Below, one piece after another: positions 1 to 7,150 of a stretch of 7,218 nt of DNA. Under the pieces are notes generated by a model. The model saw only the letters and a list, made by a program, of their open reading frames with translations. It was not told where the DNA came from and did no database searches. Origin of the DNA: Bacteroidota bacterium (GTDB lineage: Bacteria; Bacteroidota; Rhodothermia; Balneolales; Balneolaceae); NCBI GenBank assembly GCA_024635465.1, contig JAGXIS010000185.1:1-7218 (forward strand), in the 5' to 3' direction. How positions within the stretch are numbered: the first letter of the stretch is position 1; every line of letters starts with the position of its first letter. The translations under genes and the position numbers were made by a program.

Positions 1-2540
1 ATTAACTGATTCCAGTTGTAGTTGAAAGCCAGTAAGAAGTTACTTGGAAGATTATAATCAAATCCAAAAACAGCTCCCTGAGATTTTACGGTATTTTCTA
101 CGTTTGTGTAAAGCTGGAATGTATTGTTTGCATCACCGGATAATAGTGATCCTGCAATTTGAGCATCAACTGCAGGATTTCCGGTAAATGCTGCTGCTGC
201 TTTTCGCACTCTGAACTGAGCTATGAAATCCTCATAAATATTGTAATAATAGGCCATATCGAGTAACAATTTGTCGCCAATGATCCCTTTATAACCGATT
301 TCATAGGATTGAATCTGTTCCGGTTTCACTTCTTCAAAATTCGTGTACTGGACCAATGATTGTGCAGCGGCCGGATCTCCGGACAATAAACGATCTGTGA
401 ATTGATTAACGGATTCGAGAGTGTAAGCATTCTGAGTCACATTATAGGGAGCTACTGTCTGGTTTAAGCCACCCAATAGTCTTGCCGTTATAACATTCAG
501 ATCTATATATTGCCCCTGTGTGGTTGGGTTTCTAAATCCGGTCTGAAATGATGCCCGTATATTCTGATTTTCTGCTATACGAATAACGGATGATATTCTT
601 GGGTTAAACTGACCATCAAAATTCTCATTCTTGTCATAACGTAGAGAACCGGTCAATCGTAACCTGTCTTCCATCAGCGATTTTGATGCCTGTAAGAAAC
701 CACCATATTCATTGATGTTGATTCCGCCATCACCATCTGCAAAAATGGTTCCATTGGATCTCAATTGATACTGACGATGACTCAGTCCCATTTGCAGATC
801 CATAAAAGAGATCTCATTTTTAAAATTGTAAATACCTTCTGTATGGAAAAATCGGGATTTATCATTGAAACGGGCACCATCCGGTACAGTGCCTTCCAGT
901 GCTGCTGCCTTAGCCGCATCAAATTGCTGAGTACCTGGTTCAAATCTATTTGCGTCTGCCGTACTTCGTGCAAACATATGAGCTGAATTTGGATTGTTAT
1001 CCGGTGCGTTTGGATTAATCAAGTATCCTAAATATGCTATGCCGTATGTCCCGAACCATGTAGTAGTAGGTAAATAAGCATCATTTATCGCAAAACCAGC
1101 AAAGTCAGCTATATAGGAGTCGCCTGAGTTTTCAAATGTTCCATAGGATCGAACCATGAAGTTATCACCTTCAAACTGTAATTTGTGTTGGTGAATATAG
1201 AAGTCCTTCAAGCTGTAACGTTGCGCACCGGTGTAAACTGATGTACCGGAACCGTAGTTGAATGAATAACTCGCTTCAACATTATCACTGAGCCTATAGT
1301 GTAGTGATGATCCAAATTTTAAATTTTTTGCGTCATGATCTACAATATGCTCTTCTCTGTACCCCGTTCTGGCAACAGGTTGATTAGGAAGATTACCTTG
1401 TGCAATTTGTTGAGCTAAAGCCACATTTCCACCAAGTACACTCGATGCAAAATTTTGAATAAATTCAGGACTAAAAGCCAGTAACCTTAAGTTAAACGAA
1501 CCATCATCACCATAGAGATGAACACCATCGTAAGCAGGATTGTGATTCAGATTGCCTTGAAGGTCTGCATTTTTATCGGAATAATTAATCCCTCTCCAAT
1601 CATCAGCCTGAGAATAGCTGAAATTAACTTTGTATGCGAATCTGTCTCCAACAGTATTTGCATAACGAATAGATGTATCAAACATCGGTTGAGCACTTTC
1701 CGGTTCACCAAGTGAAGAATTTCCATCCAAATGATTAAATCCTGTTTGTACGTGAACACTCAACCCCGGATATCGATATGGGTTTTTACTGTTCACTAAA
1801 AGGATACCATTAAAAGCATTTGGCCCATATAGAGCTGAAGATGCACCCGGTAAAAATTCCATACTCTCTACATCCAATACTGATGGACCGTTAAGATTCC
1901 CAATCGGGAAATTCAATGCGGGGGCTGCAGTGTCCATCCCATCTGTGAGCTGTACCATTCGTGTGTTCCCGGTTGAATTGAAACCACGTGCATTGATAAT
2001 CTGAAAATTGATACTACTTGTGGTCATATCAACACCTTTCAAATTCGCTAAACCCTGATAATAACTGGGTGAAGCTGTCTGATTAATGGCTATGATATCC
2101 ATTTTTTCAATGGTTACCGGAGCATCCAGAATACTTTCTTCCACCCTGGAGGCAGAAACTACGATATCAGATCCGAGAATCGTCTCTTCAGTAAGTTCAA
2201 CCCTTAAACCCGTTACATTCTCCTCTGTAACCTGAATCCGCTGAGTTGTGTATCCAATAATTGATACAACAAGTGTAATCGGTGGATCTTCATTCACACC
2301 TAATGTGAACTCCCCATTTGGATTGGTTGCAACTCCAACGATTGTTCCTTGTACAACAACATTAACACCGGCGAGAGGTTCTCCCGTTGAAGCATCCACT
2401 ACTTCACCGGATACGGTAACCCTCAAATCTTCAGTATCTGAAGCAGATGTTGCGAATAGTGCCTGAGCATTGAACATTGAGCTAAGTATTAGAAAACTCA
2501 GACATTTTGAAAGTCTGGTAATAAGTATCATTTCTTTCAT
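1..2540 (-). CDS. TonB-dependent outer-membrane receptor with carboxypeptidase-regulatory-like N-terminal domain (3' end beyond the window)
   Basis: The minus-strand frame stays open from the ATG at 2540 to the window edge, giving 846 residues without a stop. The C-terminal barrel strands are missing because the window ends, not because of a mutation. Residues 1-30 form a Sec signal peptide (basic start, hydrophobic LSFLILSSMF, likely cleavage near AQA or LFA). Residues about 42-115 are a carboxypeptidase-regulatory-like beta domain (VSGEVVDASTGEPLAGVNV, then IIGYTTQ). A TonB-box-like DIVVSASR follows at 125-132. The plug spans about 135-255, with INARGFNSTGNTRMVQLTDG and PGASSALYGPNAFNGILLV. 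The rest is amphipathic beta-barrel with long polar loops. Such receptors import bulky ligands across the outer membrane using ExbBD-TonB energy. The N-terminal domain is common in Bacteroidota, including SusC proteins, but no SusD partner is visible, so the ligand is unknown. A second ATG at 2531 is possible; the one at 2540 adds a lysine to the signal peptide and is preferred. Confidence 0.93.
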   Translation of the reverse strand, partial: MKEMILITRLSKCLSFLILSSMFNAQALFATSASDTEDLRVTVSGEVVDASTGEPLAGVNVVVQGTIVGVATNPNGEFTLGVNEDPPITLVVSIIGYTTQRIQVTEENVTGLRVELTEETILGSDIVVSASRVEESILDAPVTIEKMDIIAINQTASPSYYQGLANLKGVDMTTSSINFQIINARGFNSTGNTRMVQLTDGMDTAAPALNFPIGNLNGPSVLDVESMEFLPGASSALYGPNAFNGILLVNSKNPYRYPGLSVHVQTGFNHLDGNSSLGEPESAQPMFDTSIRYANTVGDRFAYKVNFSYSQADDWRGINYSDKNADLQGNLNHNPAYDGVHLYGDDGSFNLRLLAFSPEFIQNFASSVLGGNVALAQQIAQGNLPNQPVARTGYREEHIVDHDAKNLKFGSSLHYRLSDNVEASYSFNYGSGTSVYTGAQRYSLKDFYIHQHKLQFEGDNFMVRSYGTFENSGDSYIADFAGFAINDAYLPTTTWFGTYGIAYLGYLINPNAPDNNPNSAHMFARSTADANRFEPGTQQFDAAKAAALEGTVPDGARFNDKSRFFHTEGIYNFKNEISFMDLQMGLSHRQYQLRSNGTIFADGDGGININEYGGFLQASKSLMEDRLRLTGSLRYDKNENFDGQFNPRISSVIRIAENQNIRASFQTGFRNPTTQGQYIDLNVITARLLGGLNQTVAPYNVTQNAYTLESVNQFTDRLLSGDPAAAQSLVQYTNFEEVKPEQIQSYEIGYKGIIGDKLLLDMAYYYNIYEDFIAQFRVRKAAAAFTGNPAVDAQIAGSLLSGDANNTFQLYTNVENTVKSQGAVFGFDYNLPSNFLLAFNYNWNQL

Positions 2541-2587
2541 ACTAAAGGTTTTAGGTTGATTAATAATGACGTAGAATGTTTACAAAT

Positions 2588-2598
2588 GGCATAATGCC
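2588..2598. promoter_or_regulatory. Small palindrome at the presumed receptor transcription start
   Basis: GGCATAATGCC is a perfect 5-base inverted repeat around one central base. It lies where transcription from the proposed receptor promoter would begin. Its half, ATAATGCC, recurs in direct orientation at 2611-2618 just beside the -10 box, so the octamer occurs at 2592-2598 (with the preceding A at 2591) and 2611-2618, about 20 bases or two helical turns apart. This could be a second regulator site or a weak leader hairpin. Both are inferences. Confidence 0.25.
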
Positions 2599-2604
2599 GA
2601 TGGA

Positions 2605-2636
2605 CTAAAATAATGCCCATTTTTTGGTTAATGCAA
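2605..2636 (-). promoter_or_regulatory. Candidate promoter of the receptor gene
   Basis: On the minus strand TTGCAT (2636-2631) is followed after 18 bases by TATTTTAG (2612-2605). The second box matches the Bacteroidota -7 consensus TAnnTTTG at all but one fixed position, and it also resembles a sigma-70 -10 element. TTG in the first box fits the -33/-35 element. Transcription would start near 2598, giving an untranslated leader of about 58 bases before the ATG at 2540. This is a visual consensus match only; the AT-rich surroundings make chance matches fairly likely. Confidence 0.45.
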
Positions 2637-2646
2637 GCGCTTCCAT
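2631..2646. promoter_or_regulatory. LacI-family-type operator upstream of the receptor gene
   Basis: ATGCAAGCGCTTCCAT is a 16-base inverted repeat in which seven of eight base pairs are symmetric about a central CG, with a perfect AAGCGCTT core at 2635-2642. This is the typical shape of LacI/GalR-family operators, which place a CG in the middle of an even-length palindrome; the Firmicute cre site is similar. It covers the proposed -35 box, so a bound repressor would block RNA polymerase. LacI-family regulators commonly control sugar-uptake receptors, hinting at a carbohydrate ligand. No regulator gene is visible in the window. Confidence 0.5.
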
Positions 2647-2670
2647 AACAATTTTATAATATTAAATGTA

Positions 2671-2684
2671 CATAATATATTATG
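2671..2684. repeat. 14-base perfect palindrome in AT-rich DNA
   Basis: CATAATATATTATG reads the same on both strands. A second near-perfect AT palindrome, TAAATAT-T-ATATTTA, lies at 2702-2716. Both are about 70-120 bases upstream of the presumed receptor transcription start, a position suited to activator binding. In DNA this AT-rich, chance palindromes of this length are not rare, so the functional call is weak. Confidence 0.25.
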
Positions 2685-2927
2685 CGATATATAAATTATT
2701 GTAAATATTATATTTATAACTGTTTTTATGTGAAAAAAAAGTTATTTAAAATTGATTTTATTTTATGGAATAGAGTGATTTCAATTAAATATTAAAATCT
2801 AAAAGTGCGGGAAGTGCGAATAAATGGGGGTAAGGTAGATCTTTCAGTATTACAGACTTATCCAAAAGTCATGAAAAAACAATGGTAAATATAAGAGAAT
2901 CAACTGGAGTAAATTTATTAATCAATT

Positions 2928-3539
2928 TTACAAAAGGGGAGCCAACGTATCCCAAACCAAATCTGCTACAATTTTGTGGCCTTCTTCTGTAGGATGAATT
3001 CCATCCGGTAAATTCAACTCCGGGTTGCCTGCCACACCTTCTAATATGAAAGGAATAAATAGAACATCATTATTTTTAGCCAGATCAATATATACCTGTC
3101 TGAAAGCGTCTGTATAATCCTGCCCCATATTTGGTGGAGCTTCCATTCCTGTCAAAATCACTGTAATATTAGGATTTTTCTCCTGAACAATATCTATTAT
3201 ACCCTGCAGATTTTTTTTAGTATTGTCAGGATCTACCCCCCTGAGTCCATCATTCCCCCCCAATTCCAAAACAAATATATCCACACTTTGTTGTAGAACC
3301 CAATCAACTCTTCGGAGGCCACCGGCTGAGGTTTCGCCACTTAACCCGGCATTTACCGATCTATAATTATAATTCATTGAATCTAACTTAGTTTGTATAA
3401 GTGCTGGAAAAGCATCTTCAGAGTCTATGCCATACCTGGCGGTAATACTATCACCAAAAAAAAGAATCGTTTCCCTCTCTTGCGCTTCTAAAGTGTTAAA
3501 AAACATCAAAAATAGAAAAGTTATAATAACCTTTATCAT
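2928..3539 (-). CDS. tesA: Secreted SGNH/GDSL esterase, TesA type (arylesterase / thioesterase I / lysophospholipase)
   Basis: This 203-residue protein hydrolyses ester or thioester bonds, probably of lipid-like substrates, in the periplasm. The four SGNH blocks are present in order. Block I is GDSIT with nucleophile Ser31. Block II is GLSGET with the oxyanion-hole Gly of GLSG (65-68). Block III is GGND with Asn96. Block V is DGIHP with Asp179 and His182. Residues 1-19 form a Sec signal peptide (hydrophobic VIITFLFLMFF) with likely cleavage before Gln20; no lipobox cysteine is seen, so it should be soluble. Mature length of about 184 matches E. coli TesA (about 182). It lies divergently beside ybbA-ybbP, the same gene order as in E. 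coli, which supports this assignment over other SGNH enzymes. The ATG at 3539 is the only start that keeps the full signal peptide. No Shine-Dalgarno sequence is visible. The exact substrate is not readable from sequence. Confidence 0.93.
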   Translation of the reverse strand: MIKVIITFLFLMFFNTLEAQERETILFFGDSITARYGIDSEDAFPALIQTKLDSMNYNYRSVNAGLSGETSAGGLRRVDWVLQQSVDIFVLELGGNDGLRGVDPDNTKKNLQGIIDIVQEKNPNITVILTGMEAPPNMGQDYTDAFRQVYIDLAKNNDVLFIPFILEGVAGNPELNLPDGIHPTEEGHKIVADLVWDTLAPLL

Positions 3540-3620
3540 TCTAATACGTATTTAATTGGTAATTTAAGTGTATTCATTGTTAAGGAATGAAATATAAGCA
3601 CGTAAACGTTCTTAGTACAA

Positions 3621-3639
3621 TACAAATTGTAAATTTGTA
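3621..3639. promoter_or_regulatory. Operator-like inverted repeat between tesA and ybbA
   Basis: TACAAATTGTAAATTTGTA consists of two perfect 8-base arms (3621-3628 and 3632-3639) around a GTA spacer. A further pair, GTACAA (3615-3620) and TTGTAC (3635-3640), overlaps it with a slightly shifted centre. The site sits in the 146-base gap between the divergent genes and overlaps the candidate ybbA -7 element, so a bound dimeric regulator could affect one or both directions. The family of the regulator cannot be told. Confidence 0.4.
3630..3637 (+). promoter_or_regulatory. Candidate Bacteroidota-type -7 element for ybbA-ybbP
   Basis: TAAATTTG matches the Bacteroidota housekeeping sigma consensus TAnnTTTG exactly. 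It lies 48 bases upstream of the ybbA ATG, leaving a leader of roughly 40 bases. A clear TTTG/TTG -33 box is not seen at the expected distance (3603-3613 reads TAAACGTTCTT), which lowers confidence. No comparable match was found on the minus strand for tesA. Confidence 0.35.
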
Positions 3640-3685
3640 CAATCAACCTTTATTGCAAACCAAAGAAAATAGATAGTAAGATTAA

Positions 3686-4408
3686 ATGGGATTTATATTA
3701 ACCACAGAAGCACTTACAAAAACCTTTAAAAGCGGTGATCATTCATTAACGGTTCTGGATCATGTCAGCTTTTCCATTGAAAAAGGAATTTCATGCGCAA
3801 TCGTTGGTCCATCGGGTAGTGGTAAAACCACCCTATTGGGCCTCTGCGCCGGTCTTGATAAACCAACTTCCGGCTCTGTTATATTAAATGAAAATCTTAT
3901 ATCCGATTTTAGTGAAACAGAACTGTCTAAGATTAGGAACGAACAAATAGGCTTTGTGTTCCAATCTTTTCAACTCATTTCAACATTGACTGCTCTTGAA
4001 AATGTGATGGTTCCAATTGAACTTCGGGGAGTACCTTATAAAGATGTAGAAAGACGTGCTCTGGATCTACTCACCAGTGTTGGTTTGGGAGAAAGAACTC
4101 ATCACTATCCTAACCAACTCTCCGGTGGAGAACAACAGCGAGTCGGTTTGGCCAGAGCATTTATTCATGAACCTGAAATCCTATTTGCAGATGAGCCGAC
4201 AGGAAATCTGGATGGTGAAACAGGTTCTCAATTAGAAGATCTACTTTTTGATTTGAACAAAGAGCAGGGTACTACTCTGATTATCGTCACTCACGACCGT
4301 GAGCTTGCATCCAGATGCGATCGAATCATTGAATTGAAGAACGGTAAGCTCTTCTCAGATGAAGTGACTGAGAAAGCCGATAGCTTAGCTCAAATTGATT
4401 CGATCTGA
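3686..4408 (+). CDS. ybbA: ABC transporter ATP-binding protein, YbbA type (LolD/MacB-like family)
   Basis: This 240-residue cytoplasmic ATPase binds and hydrolyses ATP to drive the YbbP permease. All nucleotide-binding motifs are intact: Walker A GPSGSGKT (41-48), Q-loop Gln93 in FQSF, ABC signature LSGGEQQR (145-152), Walker B ILFADE (165-170) with catalytic Glu170, D-loop NLD (174-176) and switch His203 in VTHD. Length and motif spacing fit the LolD/MacB/YbbA group, which works with mechanotransmission-type permeases rather than classical channels. The divergent tesA upstream and the 850-residue permease downstream favour YbbA over LolD. Its TGA stop shares one base with the permease ATG (TGATG), so the two are likely translationally coupled. 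The start at 3686 gives the normal family N-terminus; the leader is A-rich with no Shine-Dalgarno motif, as usual in Bacteroidota. Confidence 0.93.
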   Translation: MGFILTTEALTKTFKSGDHSLTVLDHVSFSIEKGISCAIVGPSGSGKTTLLGLCAGLDKPTSGSVILNENLISDFSETELSKIRNEQIGFVFQSFQLISTLTALENVMVPIELRGVPYKDVERRALDLLTSVGLGERTHHYPNQLSGGEQQRVGLARAFIHEPEILFADEPTGNLDGETGSQLEDLLFDLNKEQGTTLIIVTHDRELASRCDRIIELKNGKLFSDEVTEKADSLAQIDSI

Positions 4409-6960
4409 TGAAATTTTTAAGAGAATTAACAAAATCGTTTAGCTGGAAACTTGCATATAGAGATGCCAAACCTCAATGGAGAAGCCTCATTCTATACACT
4501 TCTTCTGTGATGGCCGGGGTTGCAGCATTGGTCGCAATCCTCTCTTTCCGGAGTGATGTACTCTTAACCGTAGATGACCAATCCAAAGAACTTCTGGGTG
4601 CTGATATCGAATTGAGGTCTAATCAACCGTTTCCGGAACCTATCGTTACTTTTATAGATTCAATTGGGGGAAGCACGGCAACGGCTATTGAGTTTAACTC
4701 AATGATTCTTTTCAAGCAAAGTGGTGCTAACCGACTGGCTCAAATTCGCGCGATTGACGGCCCTTTTCCCATTTATGGAACAATCTCTACAAACCCGGTA
4801 GATGCATCATCCCGTTATCAAGACGAAGCTTTTGCATTGGTGGAACAATCAGCAATGACTCAGTTTGGTGCATCGGTCGGAGATAGCATTCGCGTTGGAA
4901 ATCTGGACCTGATCATTGGTGGAGAATTAATTAGTGTTCCCGGTGAAGCTGCCGCTTTTTCTCTCATTGGTCCGCGTGTTTATATTCCCAGAGACCTGCT
5001 CGAAGATTCCGGTCTTTTGGATCGGGGAAGTCGTATAACCTATAAACAGTACTTCGAGATGACTAATCTTGAAACTGTTGAATCCATTGTCGAAGAGTTA
5101 CGCCCAATAGCCAGAGAACATCGTGTCAGGATAGAAACTGTAGAATCAGAGAAAGAAGATTTTCAGGAAGTTGTCGATAATCTTACAAAATTTCTTGGAT
5201 TAATTGGATTTATCGCTCTTTTACTCGGCGGACTGGGTGTTGCAAGTGCCATCTACGTGTACATTAAACGGAAAACAGCGATGGTAGCCACACTTCGATG
5301 CCTTGGGGTTACAAAAGAACAGGTATTGACAACATTCGCTATTCAAATAGCAGCACTTGGACTTGTTGGCGCTGCTTTGGGAACTACAATTGGTGTTTTT
5401 CTTCAATTCTATATCCCAGCGCTATTTGTTGACCTGTTACCATTTACTATTGTTCAATCTGTTTCACTGCAAGCAGTCGCACTGGGCCTTTTTACAGGTA
5501 TTTTGATTAGCGTACTTTTTTCTATGCTCCCACTCATTGGAATCAGTACAATATCTCCTCTTCTAACACTTCGAAATAGTGAGTTTTCTCCAATTTCAGA
5601 ACTTTCCTCCAAATTCAAATTAACAACTGCAATTGTCTCGGTTGGCTTTGTCATTCTTATTGTCAGTTTACTGACCGAAAGCTTAGCTGTTGCATCTGTT
5701 TTCACGTTTAGTCTTATAATCTTTGTATTAATGTTGTGGCTTGTCTCTACCCTTTTGATCATCATCGTTAAAAATATGCGGCTAAAATCATTTAAATATG
5801 AGATCCGTCAAGGGATGGCCAACCTATTTCGACCCAACAATCAGACATCCATGTTAATTACCACATTGGGAATGGGTATGCTATTGATTGGGACACTATA
5901 TCTCTCTCAGGATATGCTATTACAGCGAATCGATTTCCAATTAGGCGATGACACCCCTGACCTTGTTTTCTATGATATACAGACAGATCAAAACAGTGGC
6001 TTGAATGAAACTGTTGAGAAAATTGGTGGTGAAATATTACAAAACGTACCTATCGTATCTATGAGATTATCTGAGCTCAAGGGGATGACTGTGAGCGAAG
6101 TAAGGGCGGATACTACGATTAGATTAAGTCGTTGGGCATTATCAAGAGAGTACAGGGTTACCTATCGTGAAGAGCTAAACGAATCAGAAACACTCTTGGA
6201 AGGAGTTTGGGTTGGAGAGGCTGATGGACTCTCATCCGTTATTCCAATTTCCGTTGAACAAGAGATCATGGATGATTTAGAGATTGAATTGGGTGATACA
6301 CTGGGTTTTGACGTTCAAGGTGTTCCAATTCAAACAGTTGTTAGCAGCGTACGTGAAGTCGATTTCCAACGTACAGAACCAAACTTCTTTATTCTGTTTC
6401 CCATAGGAGTTCTCGAACCTGCACCTCAATTTTTCGCATCAACAATTAGTGTTGATAATGAAGAGATGTCACTGGCCATTCAGCAAGCGGTTGTCACTGA
6501 GTACCCCAACATCTCAGCTATTGATATTTCAATAGCGCTAAGAAGTATTCGTGAATTCCTGGATAAAATCTCCCTTGCAATTCAGTTTATGGCTCTCTTT
6601 AGTATTCTGACAGGATTTATTGTACTTGCAAGTTCCATTACAATCAGTCGTCGACAGCGTACCAGAGAATCGGTACTATTGAGAACACTTGGAGCCAATA
6701 AAAACCAGATAGGATCTATTCAAACCATAGAATATGCTCTTCTTGGTCTTCTGGCTAGTCTCGCCGGTTTTATATTGGCTGTTCTTGCGAGTTGGGGACT
6801 GGCAACGTTTTATTTCGACCTGAATTTCATTCCTGACTTTCTGAATCTAACTTTAATTACCCTTTTGATCATGGCTATAACAATTCTTATTGGCTGGAGC
6901 GGGAGCAGACATATTTTCAAAAACTCACCCCTCGAGATATTGAGATTGGAAACAACCTAA
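4408..6960 (+). CDS. ybbP: ABC transporter permease, YbbP type (two FtsX-like units, ten predicted membrane segments)
   Basis: This 850-residue inner-membrane protein is the transmembrane partner of YbbA. Reading hydropathy by eye gives ten segments: about 27-48, 262-286, 308-332, 354-378, 405-427, 432-455, 482-500, 722-746, 774-800 and 813-833. Two large periplasmic domains lie at about 49-260 and 501-720; the second has the MacB-core-like stretch RTEPNFFILFP (655-665). The chain is an internal duplication. KRKTAMVATLRCLGVTKEQV (287-306) is echoed by RQRTRESVLLRTLGANKNQI (749-768), the cytoplasmic coupling helices, and SPLLTLRN (383-390) by SPLEILRLE (840-848). E. coli YbbP is similar in length (about 800) and topology. 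One polypeptide therefore supplies both permease halves, unlike LolC/LolE. The probable role is extraction or movement of hydrophobic molecules for hydrolysis by TesA; this is family knowledge, not proved here. Confidence 0.92.
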   Translation: MKFLRELTKSFSWKLAYRDAKPQWRSLILYTSSVMAGVAALVAILSFRSDVLLTVDDQSKELLGADIELRSNQPFPEPIVTFIDSIGGSTATAIEFNSMILFKQSGANRLAQIRAIDGPFPIYGTISTNPVDASSRYQDEAFALVEQSAMTQFGASVGDSIRVGNLDLIIGGELISVPGEAAAFSLIGPRVYIPRDLLEDSGLLDRGSRITYKQYFEMTNLETVESIVEELRPIAREHRVRIETVESEKEDFQEVVDNLTKFLGLIGFIALLLGGLGVASAIYVYIKRKTAMVATLRCLGVTKEQVLTTFAIQIAALGLVGAALGTTIGVFLQFYIPALFVDLLPFTIVQSVSLQAVALGLFTGILISVLFSMLPLIGISTISPLLTLRNSEFSPISELSSKFKLTTAIVSVGFVILIVSLLTESLAVASVFTFSLIIFVLMLWLVSTLLIIIVKNMRLKSFKYEIRQGMANLFRPNNQTSMLITTLGMGMLLIGTLYLSQDMLLQRIDFQLGDDTPDLVFYDIQTDQNSGLNETVEKIGGEILQNVPIVSMRLSELKGMTVSEVRADTTIRLSRWALSREYRVTYREELNESETLLEGVWVGEADGLSSVIPISVEQEIMDDLEIELGDTLGFDVQGVPIQTVVSSVREVDFQRTEPNFFILFPIGVLEPAPQFFASTISVDNEEMSLAIQQAVVTEYPNISAIDISIALRSIREFLDKISLAIQFMALFSILTGFIVLASSITISRRQRTRESVLLRTLGANKNQIGSIQTIEYALLGLLASLAGFILAVLASWGLATFYFDLNFIPDFLNLTLITLLIMAITILIGWSGSRHIFKNSPLEILRLETT

Positions 6961-6968
6961 GTCGAAAT

Positions 6969-7136
6969 ATGTTGACAAATCTAAAAATTGCCTACATATC
7001 TGGAGTGATACTTGTTTTATGTTTTTTAATTTCCTTGATCATCTACCTGAACACAGGACATATATTTTTAGCCATTTTTATTGCACCACCCATCATCCAC
7101 TATGCATTGAAATATAGAAACCAAAAATTAGAGTAA
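6969..7136 (+). CDS. Small two-helix membrane protein of unknown function, last gene of the ybbAP operon
   Basis: A 55-residue frame starts at ATG 6969, eight bases after the ybbP stop, and ends at TAA 7136. I do not recognise the family. Residues about 8-27 (YISGVILVLCFLISLIIYL) and 31-47 (HIFLAIFIAPPIIHYAL) are both strongly hydrophobic, joined by a short NTG turn. A basic N-terminus (LTNLK) and a basic tail (KYRNQKLE) suggest both ends lie in the cytoplasm. The clean alternation of two helices with charged ends and the tight spacing argue for a real gene rather than a chance frame. There is no obvious ribosome binding site, but neither is there for its neighbours. It could be an accessory subunit of the YbbAP transporter or an unrelated small membrane protein co-transcribed with it. 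Confidence 0.55.
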   Translation: MLTNLKIAYISGVILVLCFLISLIIYLNTGHIFLAIFIAPPIIHYALKYRNQKLE

Positions 7137-7150
7137 AACTATTCTGTTAA

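Larger units (their letters stand above)
2541..2927. other. AT-rich intergenic region between tesA and the receptor gene
   Basis: This 387-base gap has no convincing reading frame on either strand. The part nearest the receptor holds the promoter and operator-like sites listed separately. Positions 2641-2760 contain only 15 G or C in 120 bases, far below the flanking genes, and include A- and T-tracts such as the run of eight A at 2733-2740. Such DNA can act as an UP-element-like or bent region upstream of a promoter, which is an inference. The tesA side (about 2800-2927) shows no GC-rich hairpin followed by a T-tract on the minus strand, so no intrinsic terminator for tesA can be called. Read-through into the receptor gene cannot be excluded. 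Confidence 0.7.

Noticed and set aside
2248..2466. A 72-codon plus-strand frame rich in Thr, Ser and Pro
   Set aside because: It is the antisense of the receptor's carboxypeptidase-regulatory-like domain, whose motifs are clear on the minus strand.
1..2540. Calling the receptor a SusC protein of a glycan-utilisation locus
   Set aside because: The N-terminal domain is compatible, but no SusD lipoprotein or glycoside hydrolase is visible and the motifs do not single out SusC. The downstream side is outside the window.
2721..2740. T5 and A8 tracts that could pair as a hairpin
   Set aside because: The stem would consist only of A-T pairs in generally AT-rich DNA, too weak to call a terminator or structured RNA.
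2800..2927. Intrinsic terminator for tesA
   Set aside because: No GC-rich stem followed by a T-tract could be found on the minus strand.
5454..5765. A 103-codon open frame antisense to ybbP
   Set aside because: It lies wholly inside a well-supported permease coding region, its translation has no recognisable domain, and its composition is what the reverse of hydrophobic codons produces.
3686..6960. Possible LolCDE lipoprotein-release system
   Set aside because: One 850-residue permease with a duplicated unit and ten predicted membrane segments replaces the separate four-segment LolC and LolE, and the divergent tesA fits YbbAP.
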